This document shows positions 16,920 through 25,170 of a DNA stretch of 64,000 nucleotides, in pieces. The position numbers were made by a program, and so were the translations under genes. Within the stretch, counting starts at the first letter, position 1; each line of letters begins with the position of its first letter. Where the stretch lies: positions 5,301-69,300 of the forward strand of contig CAZWTK010000007.1 in assembly GCA_964636655.1 (NCBI GenBank), given 5' to 3'. This stretch comes from Fen-549 sp964636655 (GTDB lineage Bacteria > Actinomycetota > Thermoleophilia > Gaiellales > Gaiellaceae). The notes under the pieces were generated by a model. That model searched no databases. It worked only from the letters and a program-made list of their open reading frames with translations, and was not told the origin of the DNA.

Positions 16920-18346
16920 GAGCGAGAAAACGGAGAGAAGCTGCCCATAGCCACCAGTGCCATGGCCACGAGCAGCCACCAGGTCATGGCGATCAGCTGC
17001 GGCTCGAGCGTCGGATAGCCAAGCGCGTAGAACGTGAGAGCAAAACCGGATGCTCCCAGCGCGGCTGTGGTCGGGTCGCTCCTGAATCGATACGCGAGCC
17101 TGGCGAATACGTACCCGAAGAACAGGACGATCACTCCGCCGACCAGCAGCCCGAAGGCCCCACATTCGACCAGCAGCTTGAGGAAATAGCTTTCGCTGGC
17201 GTTCGACCGTCGGCCGAGGATCTTCTGGGTGTTGCCGGTGAAGGCCAGCCCACGCCCGAAGATCTTCTGCCAGGTCGTGCTCTGGACGTACTCATGAATG
17301 GAATGCCTCATCGACGTGAGGCGCGCGAGGTTTCCCTTGTCGCTGGACCAGTTGACGCTGGAGCCGACTCTCCTGGCAAAGTTGGTGGTGGAGCCGGCTT
17401 CCGGGGCGGGAGGGGTGGTATCGGGCTTCGAAGTGTCGGTAGTGGTAGTGGTAGTGGTAGTGGTAGTGGTGGTGGTAGGGTGCGTGATGTGGATCGGGGG
17501 GATGCCGCCGAGCTTGCCCAGCCCGATACCGGCCACAACTATGACCGCGAGTAGGGCAAGAGCTCGCACGAATCGCTTGGTCTTTTCGTGCAGGGCGAGC
17601 ACGATGAGCAGCGCCGCAACGCTTATCGCTACGCCACCTCGGCTATAGGTGAGGATGAGACCGCCCAGCGCCAGCGCTGCGAGCAAGCTGTAAGCAAGCG
17701 CTGATCGCCAGCGCTTTGCGCTCAACGCGAGGCCGAACGCTAGAGGAATCACGGTTCCGAGAAACATCGAAGCGTGGAGGTAGCTTCCCGTCGAGCCGCC
17801 GTAGCGCGGCGACATGGTGACCGCGTCGTACGGTGGTACCGCCTCCACCACGTGAATGAGACTCCATGCCTCCAGATACATAGAGAGCGCGACGAACGCG
17901 CCCATGGCAACGAATACTCTGACGATCCAGACGAGGTCGCCGGGCTCGAGAACCGTGAAGGCGAAGATCGCGAACGTCGGGTAGACGAGATACTGAACGA
18001 ACCCGATCGCGTACAGATGCAGGCCGACGGATTGCGTCAACAAATCGGCGGCCGCGATAACCAAGACTCCGCACCAGGCCCCGATCAGAAGACGTGAGGC
18101 GCTAAAGGCCTCACTAAAGCGCGTGAACAGTACGACGAATCCGAGCGCCAACACCAGGCTCGGCGGAATCGCGTTGACTACCGTGTAAGCATGCGGTACC
18201 TGAAGTTCGTCCGCGCCGGAAAGCAACAGTCCGCGAAGGGGTGTGACGACCACTATCGCGTATAGGAGAGCTTTCGCAGCCCACGTGCTGCGAGACACAG
18301 TCGTTGTCGAGGGCACGGACACGATAGAAGAAGGAGGGACCCCCAT
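16916..18346 (-). CDS. O-antigen ligase/polymerase-like membrane protein with poly-Thr loop
   Basis: The 476-residue protein has ten or more hydrophobic helices and the Wzy/WaaL-type outer loop with SESYFLKLLVECGAFGLLVG near the C terminus. In the middle of the large loop lies a run of 13 threonines preceding DTSKPDTTPPAPEAGS, encoded by an (ACTACC) hexanucleotide repeat; this linker is probably exposed outside the membrane and may be O-glycosylated. ATG start at 18346. It is one of three polymerase/ligase-like proteins in the locus and probably joins lipid-linked units. Its first 300 bases face the divergent GT2 at 18458. Confidence 0.82.
   Translation of the reverse strand: MGVPPSSIVSVPSTTTVSRSTWAAKALLYAIVVVTPLRGLLLSGADELQVPHAYTVVNAIPPSLVLALGFVVLFTRFSEAFSASRLLIGAWCGVLVIAAADLLTQSVGLHLYAIGFVQYLVYPTFAIFAFTVLEPGDLVWIVRVFVAMGAFVALSMYLEAWSLIHVVEAVPPYDAVTMSPRYGGSTGSYLHASMFLGTVIPLAFGLALSAKRWRSALAYSLLAALALGGLILTYSRGGVAISVAALLIVLALHEKTKRFVRALALLAVIVVAGIGLGKLGGIPPIHITHPTTTTTTTTTTTTTDTSKPDTTPPAPEAGSTTNFARRVGSSVNWSSDKGNLARLTSMRHSIHEYVQSTTWQKIFGRGLAFTGNTQKILGRRSNASESYFLKLLVECGAFGLLVGGVIVLFFGYVFARLAYRFRSDPTTAALGASGFALTFYALGYPTLEPQLIAMTWWLLVAMALVAMGSFSPFSRS
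17438..17479. repeat. Hexanucleotide microsatellite (GGTAGT)n
   Basis: About five near-perfect GGTAGT units followed by GGTGGT and GGTAGG lie inside the membrane-protein gene and encode alternating ACC/ACT threonine codons. A six-base unit changes the length of the Thr run without shifting the frame. Confidence 0.85.
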
Positions 18347-18457
18347 CTCGCTGCAGTCAGTTCAGGGCACCGTAGCCGCAACACTAGCGCACACCGCAAA
18401 ATCACTGTCGCGGCCGAGCCCATCTCGGTCGGAGATCCGTTCAGAGCCGCAGACGAG

Positions 18458-19348
18458 ATGGAAGCCGCAGCGGTAGCCTTGAACTGCAACGTGAAGATCA
18501 TCGCGATTCTCACCAGTCACGATCGCCGCAGCGAGACGTTGACCTGCTTGAGATCCTTTTTCTCCCAGAGTGCGAAGGATTTCGTCGAGCTTGAGGCGGT
18601 ACTGGTCGATGACGGCTCTAGCGATGGCACGGTCGAGGCAGTGCGAGATCTCAAGCAGCCCGTGGCTATCGTCATGAGCGCAGACGACCTCTTCTGGGCC
18701 AGGGCCATGGCACTGGCGGAGGAGCGAGCGTTGCGCGTCGATCCCGACTATCTACTTTGGCTCAACGACGATGTCGTGCTCGACCCGGACGCTCTCGAGC
18801 GACTCCGCTCCCTGGCTATCGAGAGCGGGAACGCCTCCGTGGTCGTCGGAGCCCTACGCGACCCGGAGATCGGAGAGGTCACCTACTCGGGCCTAGACCG
18901 GCACCGGCTTCATCCGCTTCGCTTCGACCGGGTCGAGCCCGCCGAGGACCCCCTCACCGTCGACACCTTCAACGGCAACGTCGTTCTCGTTCCGCGCGCC
19001 GTCAGCGCGAAGGTGGGCAGGATCGACGGCGAGTTCGCTCACGGAATCGCCGATTTCGACTACGGCGCCCGAGTGGTGAAGGCCGGCTTGGTCAACCTGC
19101 TGGCGCCAGGGACAGTCGGCACCTGCTCTCGCGACAGCGCGTTCGCGCCCTGGCTCGATCGCTCGCTTCCCTTGCGCGAGAGAGCGTCGCTCCTCTTCGG
19201 CCGCAAAGGAGTACCGCCGAGGTCGCGAGCGCGGTACCTGAGGCGGCACGGCGGGCCTTTCTGGCCGATTTTCTGGCTGATGCCGTACGTGAATTTCCTA
19301 TTCTCGCTTGCGCCGAGGTATCGAAAGAGGGACGCACAACGACACTAG
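18458..19348 (+). CDS. Family 2 glycosyltransferase
   Basis: The 296-residue protein has the GT2 core IIAILTSHDRRSETLTCL, AVLVDDGSSDGTVEAV, DDLFWARAMALAEE and YLLWLNDDVVLDPDAL, with the NDDV in the DxD position, and a later FNGNVVLVPRAV and AHGIADFDYGAR. The order is that of galactofuranosyl/rhamnosyl-type enzymes. Start ATG at 18458; a GTG at 18491 is a possible alternative nearer the first strand. A C-terminal hydrophobic WPIFWLMPYVNFLFSL may bind the membrane surface. It is transcribed away from the preceding polymerase gene. Confidence 0.83.
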   Translation: MEAAAVALNCNVKIIAILTSHDRRSETLTCLRSFFSQSAKDFVELEAVLVDDGSSDGTVEAVRDLKQPVAIVMSADDLFWARAMALAEERALRVDPDYLLWLNDDVVLDPDALERLRSLAIESGNASVVVGALRDPEIGEVTYSGLDRHRLHPLRFDRVEPAEDPLTVDTFNGNVVLVPRAVSAKVGRIDGEFAHGIADFDYGARVVKAGLVNLLAPGTVGTCSRDSAFAPWLDRSLPLRERASLLFGRKGVPPRSRARYLRRHGGPFWPIFWLMPYVNFLFSLAPRYRKRDAQRH

Positions 19349-19548
19349 GCAGGCTCTTCCCGGCATCGAGATGCGGGTGATCGTTTCCAACTCTATGTGC
19401 GCGGAAACACCGTCCCAAAGGAAGCCAGCGATCCCCGATCAGCGTGTGCCGGACGACCGGAGATGTCGGTTTACTTCTCCTGATACCCTGGTGGATCATT
19501 TCCCGATTACGATAGTCGCTAATCTGTGCGTCTACTGTTAGCAAGATA

Positions 19549-20271
19549 ATGCATATCAAGCGAATCATTCAGCGGTCGTTTCTTGCTAGAGGGTTCGACT
19601 TGGTGCGGTTCGAACCCCAATCTCATCCGCTAGCGCGCAGAAAGCTTCTCTTCCGAACTTTCGGTATCTCGCTCGTGCTCGATGTCGGAGCCAACGTGGG
19701 CCAGTACGCAGAGCAGATCCGGAATCTCGGCTATAGAGGCCGAATCGTCTCCTTCGAGCCTCTCAGCTCGGCTTACCTCGAGCTGCAAGAAAAGGCAGCG
19801 ACCGATCGTCTATGGGAGACGTACAATCTCGCGCTAGGAGATAAGAACGAGGAGAGGTTAATCAACATCTCGCGGAATCGGTATAGTAGCTCTCTGCTTC
19901 CGAATCTACCGGCGAATATCGAATCAGAGCCGAATACAGAGTACATCGGACAGGAGAGAGTCGATATTCGAACTCTCGACTCAATGATAGAAACGGTATG
20001 CGCAACGAACGAAGAGGTGTATCTCAAGATTGATACACAAGGTTACGAGGAGCGCGTACTCGTAGGCGCGACGGAAGCGCTTGAACGAATAGATACGATA
20101 CAGCTCGAAATGTCGCTAGTTCGCTTGTACGACGATTCGATGCTGTTTGAGGAGATGCTAAAGCTTTTGCGGGAGTTGGGTTACAGACTGGCGGCTGTCG
20201 AGCCGGGCTTCACGAACAAGCGAACTGGCGAGATATTGCAGCTAGACGGCATATTCCATCGATATCGGTAG
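19549..20271 (+). CDS. FkbM family SAM-dependent methyltransferase
   Basis: The 240-residue protein has the FkbM pattern: SLVLDVGANVGQYAEQIRNL (SAM-binding motif I), GRIVSFEPLSSAY, NLALGDKNEERLINIS, VDIRTLDSMIE and VYLKIDTQGYEERVLVGA with the characteristic K-D-x-Q-G. Such enzymes O-methylate sugars, often in surface glycans or secondary metabolites. The coding sequence is clearly AT-richer than its surroundings, with many AGA, ATA and AAT codons, as is the 200-base gap before it, which suggests separate acquisition. The ATG at 19549 has weak Shine-Dalgarno (AGCAAG). Confidence 0.85.
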   Translation: MHIKRIIQRSFLARGFDLVRFEPQSHPLARRKLLFRTFGISLVLDVGANVGQYAEQIRNLGYRGRIVSFEPLSSAYLELQEKAATDRLWETYNLALGDKNEERLINISRNRYSSSLLPNLPANIESEPNTEYIGQERVDIRTLDSMIETVCATNEEVYLKIDTQGYEERVLVGATEALERIDTIQLEMSLVRLYDDSMLFEEMLKLLRELGYRLAAVEPGFTNKRTGEILQLDGIFHRYR

Positions 20272-20339
20272 AGATATCCGATAACTGGGGCGCCGACGTT
20301 TGTCTTCGCGTTGACTCACGATCGGGGCAAGAGGGTGAG

Positions 20340-21062
20340 CTACCGTTTCAAAGCAAGCAGGAAGCCCTCGAGATCGCCGACGCGCATCTCGTCGACGGTT
20401 TCATAGCTTCGCGCCCACAGAGCCCTGAATGCCTCGCGGTTTCGTACGTATCCCGAGAAGGTGATCGGCCGGCGATGCAGCCTGTGAGACAGGTAGGTCT
20501 GCCGCATCCGCTTGCGTCTCTCCGGCGTTAGCAGCTCGGTGGCTACGACGAGCACCGGCGAGATGGCGCTGCTCGCCATCCTCGAGAAGCAAGCGCGCCA
20601 GCCACGATTGGAGAGCTCGGTATCGACGCGATGAAGCAGATACAGCGTTTCGGGCGTCGAGCGCCAGGGGTCCCGCATCATGTTGAACGGGAATACCTCG
20701 TCGCACTCGTCGAAGACGTCTCGGAGTCTGGCCGTCGCCTTAGGCGCAAAGTCGGTGCACGTGAGTCGGAGCTGCGGGTCTTCGGCCTTGATGAAGAACT
20801 CGAGCGCTCCTACGCCCACCCCCACCGAGAAGATTCGCTTCAACCCATTCTGGTGGCAGAGTGAAACGATGAACCGGGCTCGCTCCAGCAGTTCTGGGCG
20901 ATCCGCGAATGACCTCAACCAGTCCTCTCGGCTCGCAGCGAGCGAAAAAAAGTTGGCATCGCTGCCACGCAACGAGTCCCACGCGCTCGGGCTCAGCAGA
21001 TCCGAGCCGACGACCTCCGAGTATCCAGCGAAGTCGTAGTACGTTCTGATGCTTCGTTTCAC
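20340..21062 (-). CDS. Class I SAM-dependent methyltransferase-like protein
   Basis: The 240-residue product has the segment GLKRIFSVGVGVGALEFFIK, a motif I variant of class I methyltransferases, followed by LTCTDFAPKATARL with the ribose-binding Asp. The rest is helical and not assigned. The start is a GTG at 21062 overlapping the stop of the upstream glycosyltransferase (GTGA). A longer open frame upstream is antisense to that gene and is not real. It belongs to the leftward operon that begins near 25 kb and is probably a sugar or glycan methyltransferase; activity is not certain because motif I is loose. Confidence 0.65.
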   Translation of the reverse strand: MKRSIRTYYDFAGYSEVVGSDLLSPSAWDSLRGSDANFFSLAASREDWLRSFADRPELLERARFIVSLCHQNGLKRIFSVGVGVGALEFFIKAEDPQLRLTCTDFAPKATARLRDVFDECDEVFPFNMMRDPWRSTPETLYLLHRVDTELSNRGWRACFSRMASSAISPVLVVATELLTPERRKRMRQTYLSHRLHRRPITFSGYVRNREAFRALWARSYETVDEMRVGDLEGFLLALKR

Positions 21063-22090
21063 GTGAGCTTCCGTCCTCCGTCGGTTATGTGCAGTAGTGA
21101 AGACGGTGCGGCGATAGCGGAGCGAACGAAACGCTTCAGGAAGCGAAATCCCCATCGCAAGGGCGGCAGCGAGCGCACGAGACGAACGACCCGGTTGGGT
21201 CCTTCCTCCATGCCATACGAGTATTCGGCATCGACAGAGCGGGCTTGCGCTATAGCTCGTCGCAGCGCTCGGATGTAGTCGGGATAGAGAATCTTTGCAG
21301 AAGTCTTGGTCACGCCGTACTCGGGATAAGCGAGGGCGAAATGCCTCCCTCCACGAATGATCGATAACGAATGAAAATGGCAGAAGACGAGCGGATCCCC
21401 ATCGATCTGGATTCCACGATCGCTGGTTGTCAAGGAGTAGTTCTCGAAGTTCCAGGGAGCAAGACCCGCGCCCCTTTCGCGCAACACGACCACGCCGTCG
21501 AAACGGCTCGGCCAATCGTCGAGATACTTCTGATCGCCCATCTTCCCGTCTTCGACCCGGTGAAAGCACCACTCGAGACAGCGATCGCGCCACCAGCGAA
21601 GGCACGTCAGTCCACGCTCGTCGTTTTTGAACGTCATGAACCCGACGTTGTAGATGCCGGAGTCCTCGGTGAGATGCTCCCATTTCGGAGCGTAACGATG
21701 CTCGATGATCCCTACAGAGCCCGCGCCGAGCTCCGCGAAGATGGGCTCGGGGCTGGACCAGAAAAAGAGATCGGCGTCGAGGTAGGTGATCGACTCGAGC
21801 TCGGACTCGTTCTCGAGCAAGTACAGCGGCAGGCTCGGTGTGCACGTCCAGCAGTACTCAACAGGAGTCCGGGATTCCTTCACCGCCAGCAACTCCTCGT
21901 CTTCGAAGCTTCCGAGGGACAGGAGGCGAACGCTGGGGAGGTCGAGCCTCTCGAGGATGTCGAACACGACGTCGTCCATGCAGAGAATCCACAGCGTGAA
22001 GTCTTCGACGTGGTCGACCAGGGACTCATGCAGCGCCAAGCCCTTGAACAGGTAGTTCCGGTCGAAGAGCGTGCAGAAGTCGAAGTGCAT
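21059..22090 (-). CDS. GT-A nucleotide-diphospho-sugar transferase (GT8-like)
   Basis: The 343-residue protein begins FDFCTLFDRNYLFKGLALHE, typical of GT8-like transferases, and has ITYLDADLFFWSSPEPIF, with DADLFF as the metal-binding DxD, then SGIYNVGFMTFKND and MGDQKYLDDWPSRF, all in the order of nucleotide-diphospho-sugar transferase family proteins (GlcNAc/galactosyl type). It starts at an ATG five bases after the preceding methyltransferase stop and ends in a GTGA overlap with the next gene. It is part of the same translationally coupled run, and it probably adds a sugar on the cytoplasmic face. Confidence 0.82.
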   Translation of the reverse strand: MHFDFCTLFDRNYLFKGLALHESLVDHVEDFTLWILCMDDVVFDILERLDLPSVRLLSLGSFEDEELLAVKESRTPVEYCWTCTPSLPLYLLENESELESITYLDADLFFWSSPEPIFAELGAGSVGIIEHRYAPKWEHLTEDSGIYNVGFMTFKNDERGLTCLRWWRDRCLEWCFHRVEDGKMGDQKYLDDWPSRFDGVVVLRERGAGLAPWNFENYSLTTSDRGIQIDGDPLVFCHFHSLSIIRGGRHFALAYPEYGVTKTSAKILYPDYIRALRRAIAQARSVDAEYSYGMEEGPNRVVRLVRSLPPLRWGFRFLKRFVRSAIAAPSSLLHITDGGRKLT

Positions 22091-22094
22091 CGCG

Positions 22095-23003
22095 CTACGC
22101 GAGACCGGCCGATCGAGATTCGGAGGCGGACCCGGGGTCGCCGCCTCCTTGCGCGTCGAGGACCATCGCGCCCAGCGCGTAGTAGTGCCTACTCCCGATT
22201 TCCGAGAGCGCCTCTTCTCGATCGCATTCAACCCACTGGTTTTGCGCGTTCTTGCGCAGATAGGACGCCTCGCGAATGCGATAGCCCTCGAGCAACTTGG
22301 GCAACCGAGCCGGTCCGTACACGCGATGAAGCGGACTGAAGACCGCATCCTGTCCGAGCGGTAGGACCAGCACCATGCACCCATCTGCAGCCAACAGGGT
22401 CCTGAGCCTGGCCATCGCCTCGATATCTCCATCCGGTTTATCCGGCGACCCGTACCTGCCCTTGAGGCCGACGTGCTCGATCGTCGAGCAGTTCATGATC
22501 AGGTCGAAGGGGCCATCCTCCTCGCGCAGATCCATTACATCTGTCTGGCGGAACTCGATATTCGCGTAGCTGAGCCCGAACTGAAGCGGCATCAGGTCGA
22601 TGGCGAGCACGCGCGCTCCGGTGCTCGCTGCACCGAGCGAGAGAATGCCCGATCCCGTGCCGAAGTCGAGCACGGACTTCCCCGGTCCGGCAAAACGTCC
22701 GATCCGCGCGGCGACATAGCTCCACTCGATGTTGCGATCGCCCGTCAGGTCGAGCGCGCTCGAGCCCGTCTCCGGGACGTCGTTCCGGCAAAACGCGTGC
22801 GGAGCCGAGTCCGGCGCGGGCCTTTGCTTCGCCCAGTGGCGATCCGCATCTATGTACCTCGTGTGGTGCGCTCCGAAGCCACAGACCTCGCAGCGCGAGT
22901 TCAAGGCGAGGAGTCGGGAGACCATTTTCTTCGCTCGAAACAACATAAGCCGTCCTCGATTCGCCGCGGCCGATCCTGACTGGACTCTAGCGGGAGACGT
23001 CAT
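22095..23003 (-). CDS. DUF268-like SAM methyltransferase
   Basis: The 302-residue protein has a class I methyltransferase core with KSVLDFGTGSGILSLGA (motif I) and ARVLAIDLMP, then NCSTIEHVGLKGRYGSPDKP followed by DGDIEAM, which is the signature of the DUF268 family. The N-terminal part includes RCEVCGFG and HTRYIDADRH. The ATG at 23003 overlaps the stop of the DegT aminotransferase (ATGA), which decides the start. These proteins are repeatedly seen in surface-glycan clusters and are thought to modify sugars. Substrate unknown. Confidence 0.75.
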   Translation of the reverse strand: MTSPARVQSGSAAANRGRLMLFRAKKMVSRLLALNSRCEVCGFGAHHTRYIDADRHWAKQRPAPDSAPHAFCRNDVPETGSSALDLTGDRNIEWSYVAARIGRFAGPGKSVLDFGTGSGILSLGAASTGARVLAIDLMPLQFGLSYANIEFRQTDVMDLREEDGPFDLIMNCSTIEHVGLKGRYGSPDKPDGDIEAMARLRTLLAADGCMVLVLPLGQDAVFSPLHRVYGPARLPKLLEGYRIREASYLRKNAQNQWVECDREEALSEIGSRHYYALGAMVLDAQGGGDPGSASESRSAGLA

Positions 23004-24130
23004 ACCTCGTTCACCTGCCGGCACACATACTCGATCTCGTCCGCCGTCAGCTGAGGGAACATCGGTAACGAGAGAACCTCCGCCGCCGCCGCTTCGGCCG
23101 CCGGATAGGTTCCCTCTTTCTGGCCAAGCTCGCGATAGGCGCCTTGAAGGTGAATTGGCACGGGGTAGTGGATGAGCGTCTGGACGCCGCGTTCGGCGAG
23201 CACCGCGGCCAGCCTGTCCCGCTCGGGGTGCCGGATCACGTAGAGGTGCCAGGCATGAACCGTGTCGTCGCTCGCCATCGGGTTGCGTACCAGGGGGTTA
23301 CGGATCAATGCGCGATACGTATCGGCGATCTGGCGCCGGCGCTCGTTCCAGAGGTCGAGCCGCTGGAGCTTCACGGTCAAGATGGCAGCCTGCAATTCAT
23401 CGAGGCGGCTGTTGATCCCCTTGACCTCGTGGTAGTACCGTCGCGTCTGGCCGTAGTTGCGCAGCATTTTGATGTGCTGCGCGTCCTCGTCGCGCCGAGT
23501 GAGAATCGCGCCTCCGTCTCCGTAGCAGCCGAGGTTCTTGCTGGGATAGAAGCTGAACGCACCGAAGTCGCCAATCGTGCCGGCCTTGCGCCCCTTGTAC
23601 TCGGCGCCGGCAGCCTGCGCGGCATCTTCGATCACGGCCAGCTCGAACTCCCGAGCGATCTCCATGATCGGGTCCATGTCGGCGCACTGCCCGTAGAGAT
23701 GCACCGGGACGATCGCCTTCAGCTTCTCGCCCAGACGGGGCTTCTGCTCGGTCAGGAGCTCGCGCACGCTGCTCGGGTCGATCGTGAAGCTCGCGGCATC
23801 GATATCCACGAGTAGCGGTATCGCTCCGGCCGCGCTTATCGCCGAGACTGTCGGAACAGCGGTGTTGGGAACCGTCACCACGTAGTCGCCGTATCCGATG
23901 CCGGCGGCAAGGAGGGCCAGCTGGATCGCCTCGGTTCCCGAACCGACACCGACTGCCGGTACGCCTCCGTGGTAAGCAGAGAACTCCGCTTCGAATCGCT
24001 CGACCTCACGGCCAAGAATGAACCAACCCGACTCGAGCACCTGATCGATCGCGGCGCGAATCTCGTCGCCGCATTCTTCGAGCTCGCGCCTGAGGCAGCC
24101 GAACGGCACCTTCAGAGGCGGTTCGCTCAC
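23000..24130 (-). CDS. DegT/DnrJ/EryC1/StrS family sugar aminotransferase
   Basis: The 376-residue protein has the PLP fold I pattern with VGVGSGTEAIQLALLAAGIG, PNTAVPTVSAISAAGAIP, VPVHLYGQCADMD, IEDAAQAAGAEYKG and FSFYPSKNLGCYGDGG, in which the Lys of SKNL forms the PLP Schiff base. These enzymes aminate 3- or 4-keto nucleotide sugars with glutamate to give amino sugars such as dTDP-Fuc3N or Qui4N types. It is coupled by a GTGA overlap to the epimerase upstream and by ATGA to the methyltransferase downstream, suggesting synthesis of an amino sugar in one operon. Full length. Confidence 0.92.
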   Translation of the reverse strand: MSEPPLKVPFGCLRRELEECGDEIRAAIDQVLESGWFILGREVERFEAEFSAYHGGVPAVGVGSGTEAIQLALLAAGIGYGDYVVTVPNTAVPTVSAISAAGAIPLLVDIDAASFTIDPSSVRELLTEQKPRLGEKLKAIVPVHLYGQCADMDPIMEIAREFELAVIEDAAQAAGAEYKGRKAGTIGDFGAFSFYPSKNLGCYGDGGAILTRRDEDAQHIKMLRNYGQTRRYYHEVKGINSRLDELQAAILTVKLQRLDLWNERRRQIADTYRALIRNPLVRNPMASDDTVHAWHLYVIRHPERDRLAAVLAERGVQTLIHYPVPIHLQGAYRELGQKEGTYPAAEAAAAEVLSLPMFPQLTADEIEYVCRQVNEV

Positions 24131-25140
24131 CAGTACTCCGCCCTGTTGCGCCGGTAGTACTCGATCGTTTGCCTTACCCCGTCGCGAAGCGAGGTCCCGG
24201 GCTTCCAGCCGACCGTTCGCTCGATCTTGGATATGTCCGAGTAGAAGTCGCCCGGTTCCTGTGCAGCGCGCTCCGGCGTGAACGGAGCGAGCTCCCAGCT
24301 GCCCGAGCCCGCCTCTTCGGTCACGATCGTGGCCAACTCGAGGAAGCTCGACGGCTTGCCGTCGCCGACGTTAAGCACCTCGCCGTAAGCCTGTTCCGAA
24401 CATGCAGACATGAGCACAGCGTCGACACAATCCTGAACGTAGACGAAATCGCGAACTATCTTGCCGTCGCCGAATACCTTGATGGTCTCTCCATCGATCG
24501 CCTGGCGGATGAACCAGTTGGCGACGCCGAAACGGCTGTGCCTCATCTGCGCCCGCTCGCCGTAGATGTTGGTCAGGCGAAGCGTAACCGAGCGAATGCC
24601 ATGGTTGTCGTGGTAGATCTTGAACACCTTCTGCGCGGTCAAGCTCGATAGCTCGTAAAGGCCTTTCGGGTTGATCGGAGTGTCCTCGCTCGCCGGAAGC
24701 CGCGCGACGGATCCGTACTCGCCGCGCGTGCCCGTGTACACCAGTCGAGCTTCGGGATTGAACTTGCGGCATGCCTCGAGCAATACGACCGAGCCCTTGA
24801 TGTTGATGTCGATGTCGGGGTACGGGTCGGTCAGGCTCAGCACGTGATCGTTCTGTCCGGCGAGGTGGAAGACGAAGTCCTTGCCCCGGACGATGTAGTT
24901 CATGCTGTGTTCGTCGATGATGTCCGAGTAGTTGACGATCACATCATTCTTGGCGGGTTCGATGTTGAAGAGGTTGCCGCCGTGCCCGGGGATCATCGCG
25001 TCGAGGATCGTGACCCGGGCTCCGGACTCGACGAGCTCCAAAGCCAGGTTGCTCCCGATGAAGCCGAGACCGCCGGTCACCAACACCTCGCGGCCTTCGA
25101 ATGCCTTCCTGACGGTTTCGTTCACGTGGTCATCTCCCAT
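24127..25140 (-). CDS. NAD-dependent epimerase/dehydratase family protein with altered catalytic Lys
   Basis: The 337-residue protein is an extended short-chain dehydrogenase: VLVTGGLGFIGSNLALELVE (NAD-binding), DFVFHLAGQND, LVYTGTRGEYG, and RLTNIYGERAQMR. The usual catalytic YxxxK is represented by YELSS in KGLYELSSLTAQK, so the active-site Lys is replaced by Ser; I checked the codons. Tyr is retained. A related binding site could use the nearby Lys, or the protein may have lost dehydratase activity. Start ATG at 25140; a GTG at 25125 with a GGGAG ahead of it is an alternative. It likely supplies the keto-sugar for the coupled DegT aminotransferase. Confidence 0.82.
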   Translation of the reverse strand: MGDDHVNETVRKAFEGREVLVTGGLGFIGSNLALELVESGARVTILDAMIPGHGGNLFNIEPAKNDVIVNYSDIIDEHSMNYIVRGKDFVFHLAGQNDHVLSLTDPYPDIDINIKGSVVLLEACRKFNPEARLVYTGTRGEYGSVARLPASEDTPINPKGLYELSSLTAQKVFKIYHDNHGIRSVTLRLTNIYGERAQMRHSRFGVANWFIRQAIDGETIKVFGDGKIVRDFVYVQDCVDAVLMSACSEQAYGEVLNVGDGKPSSFLELATIVTEEAGSGSWELAPFTPERAAQEPGDFYSDISKIERTVGWKPGTSLRDGVRQTIEYYRRNRAEYW

Positions 25141-25170
25141 CAAGCGCGAGAACCGTGGTCTCGCGAAGTC

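Noticed and set aside
17438..17479. Repeat as a possible CRISPR array
   Set aside because: The unit is six bases with no spacers and lies within a coding sequence; no CRISPR array or cas gene was seen.
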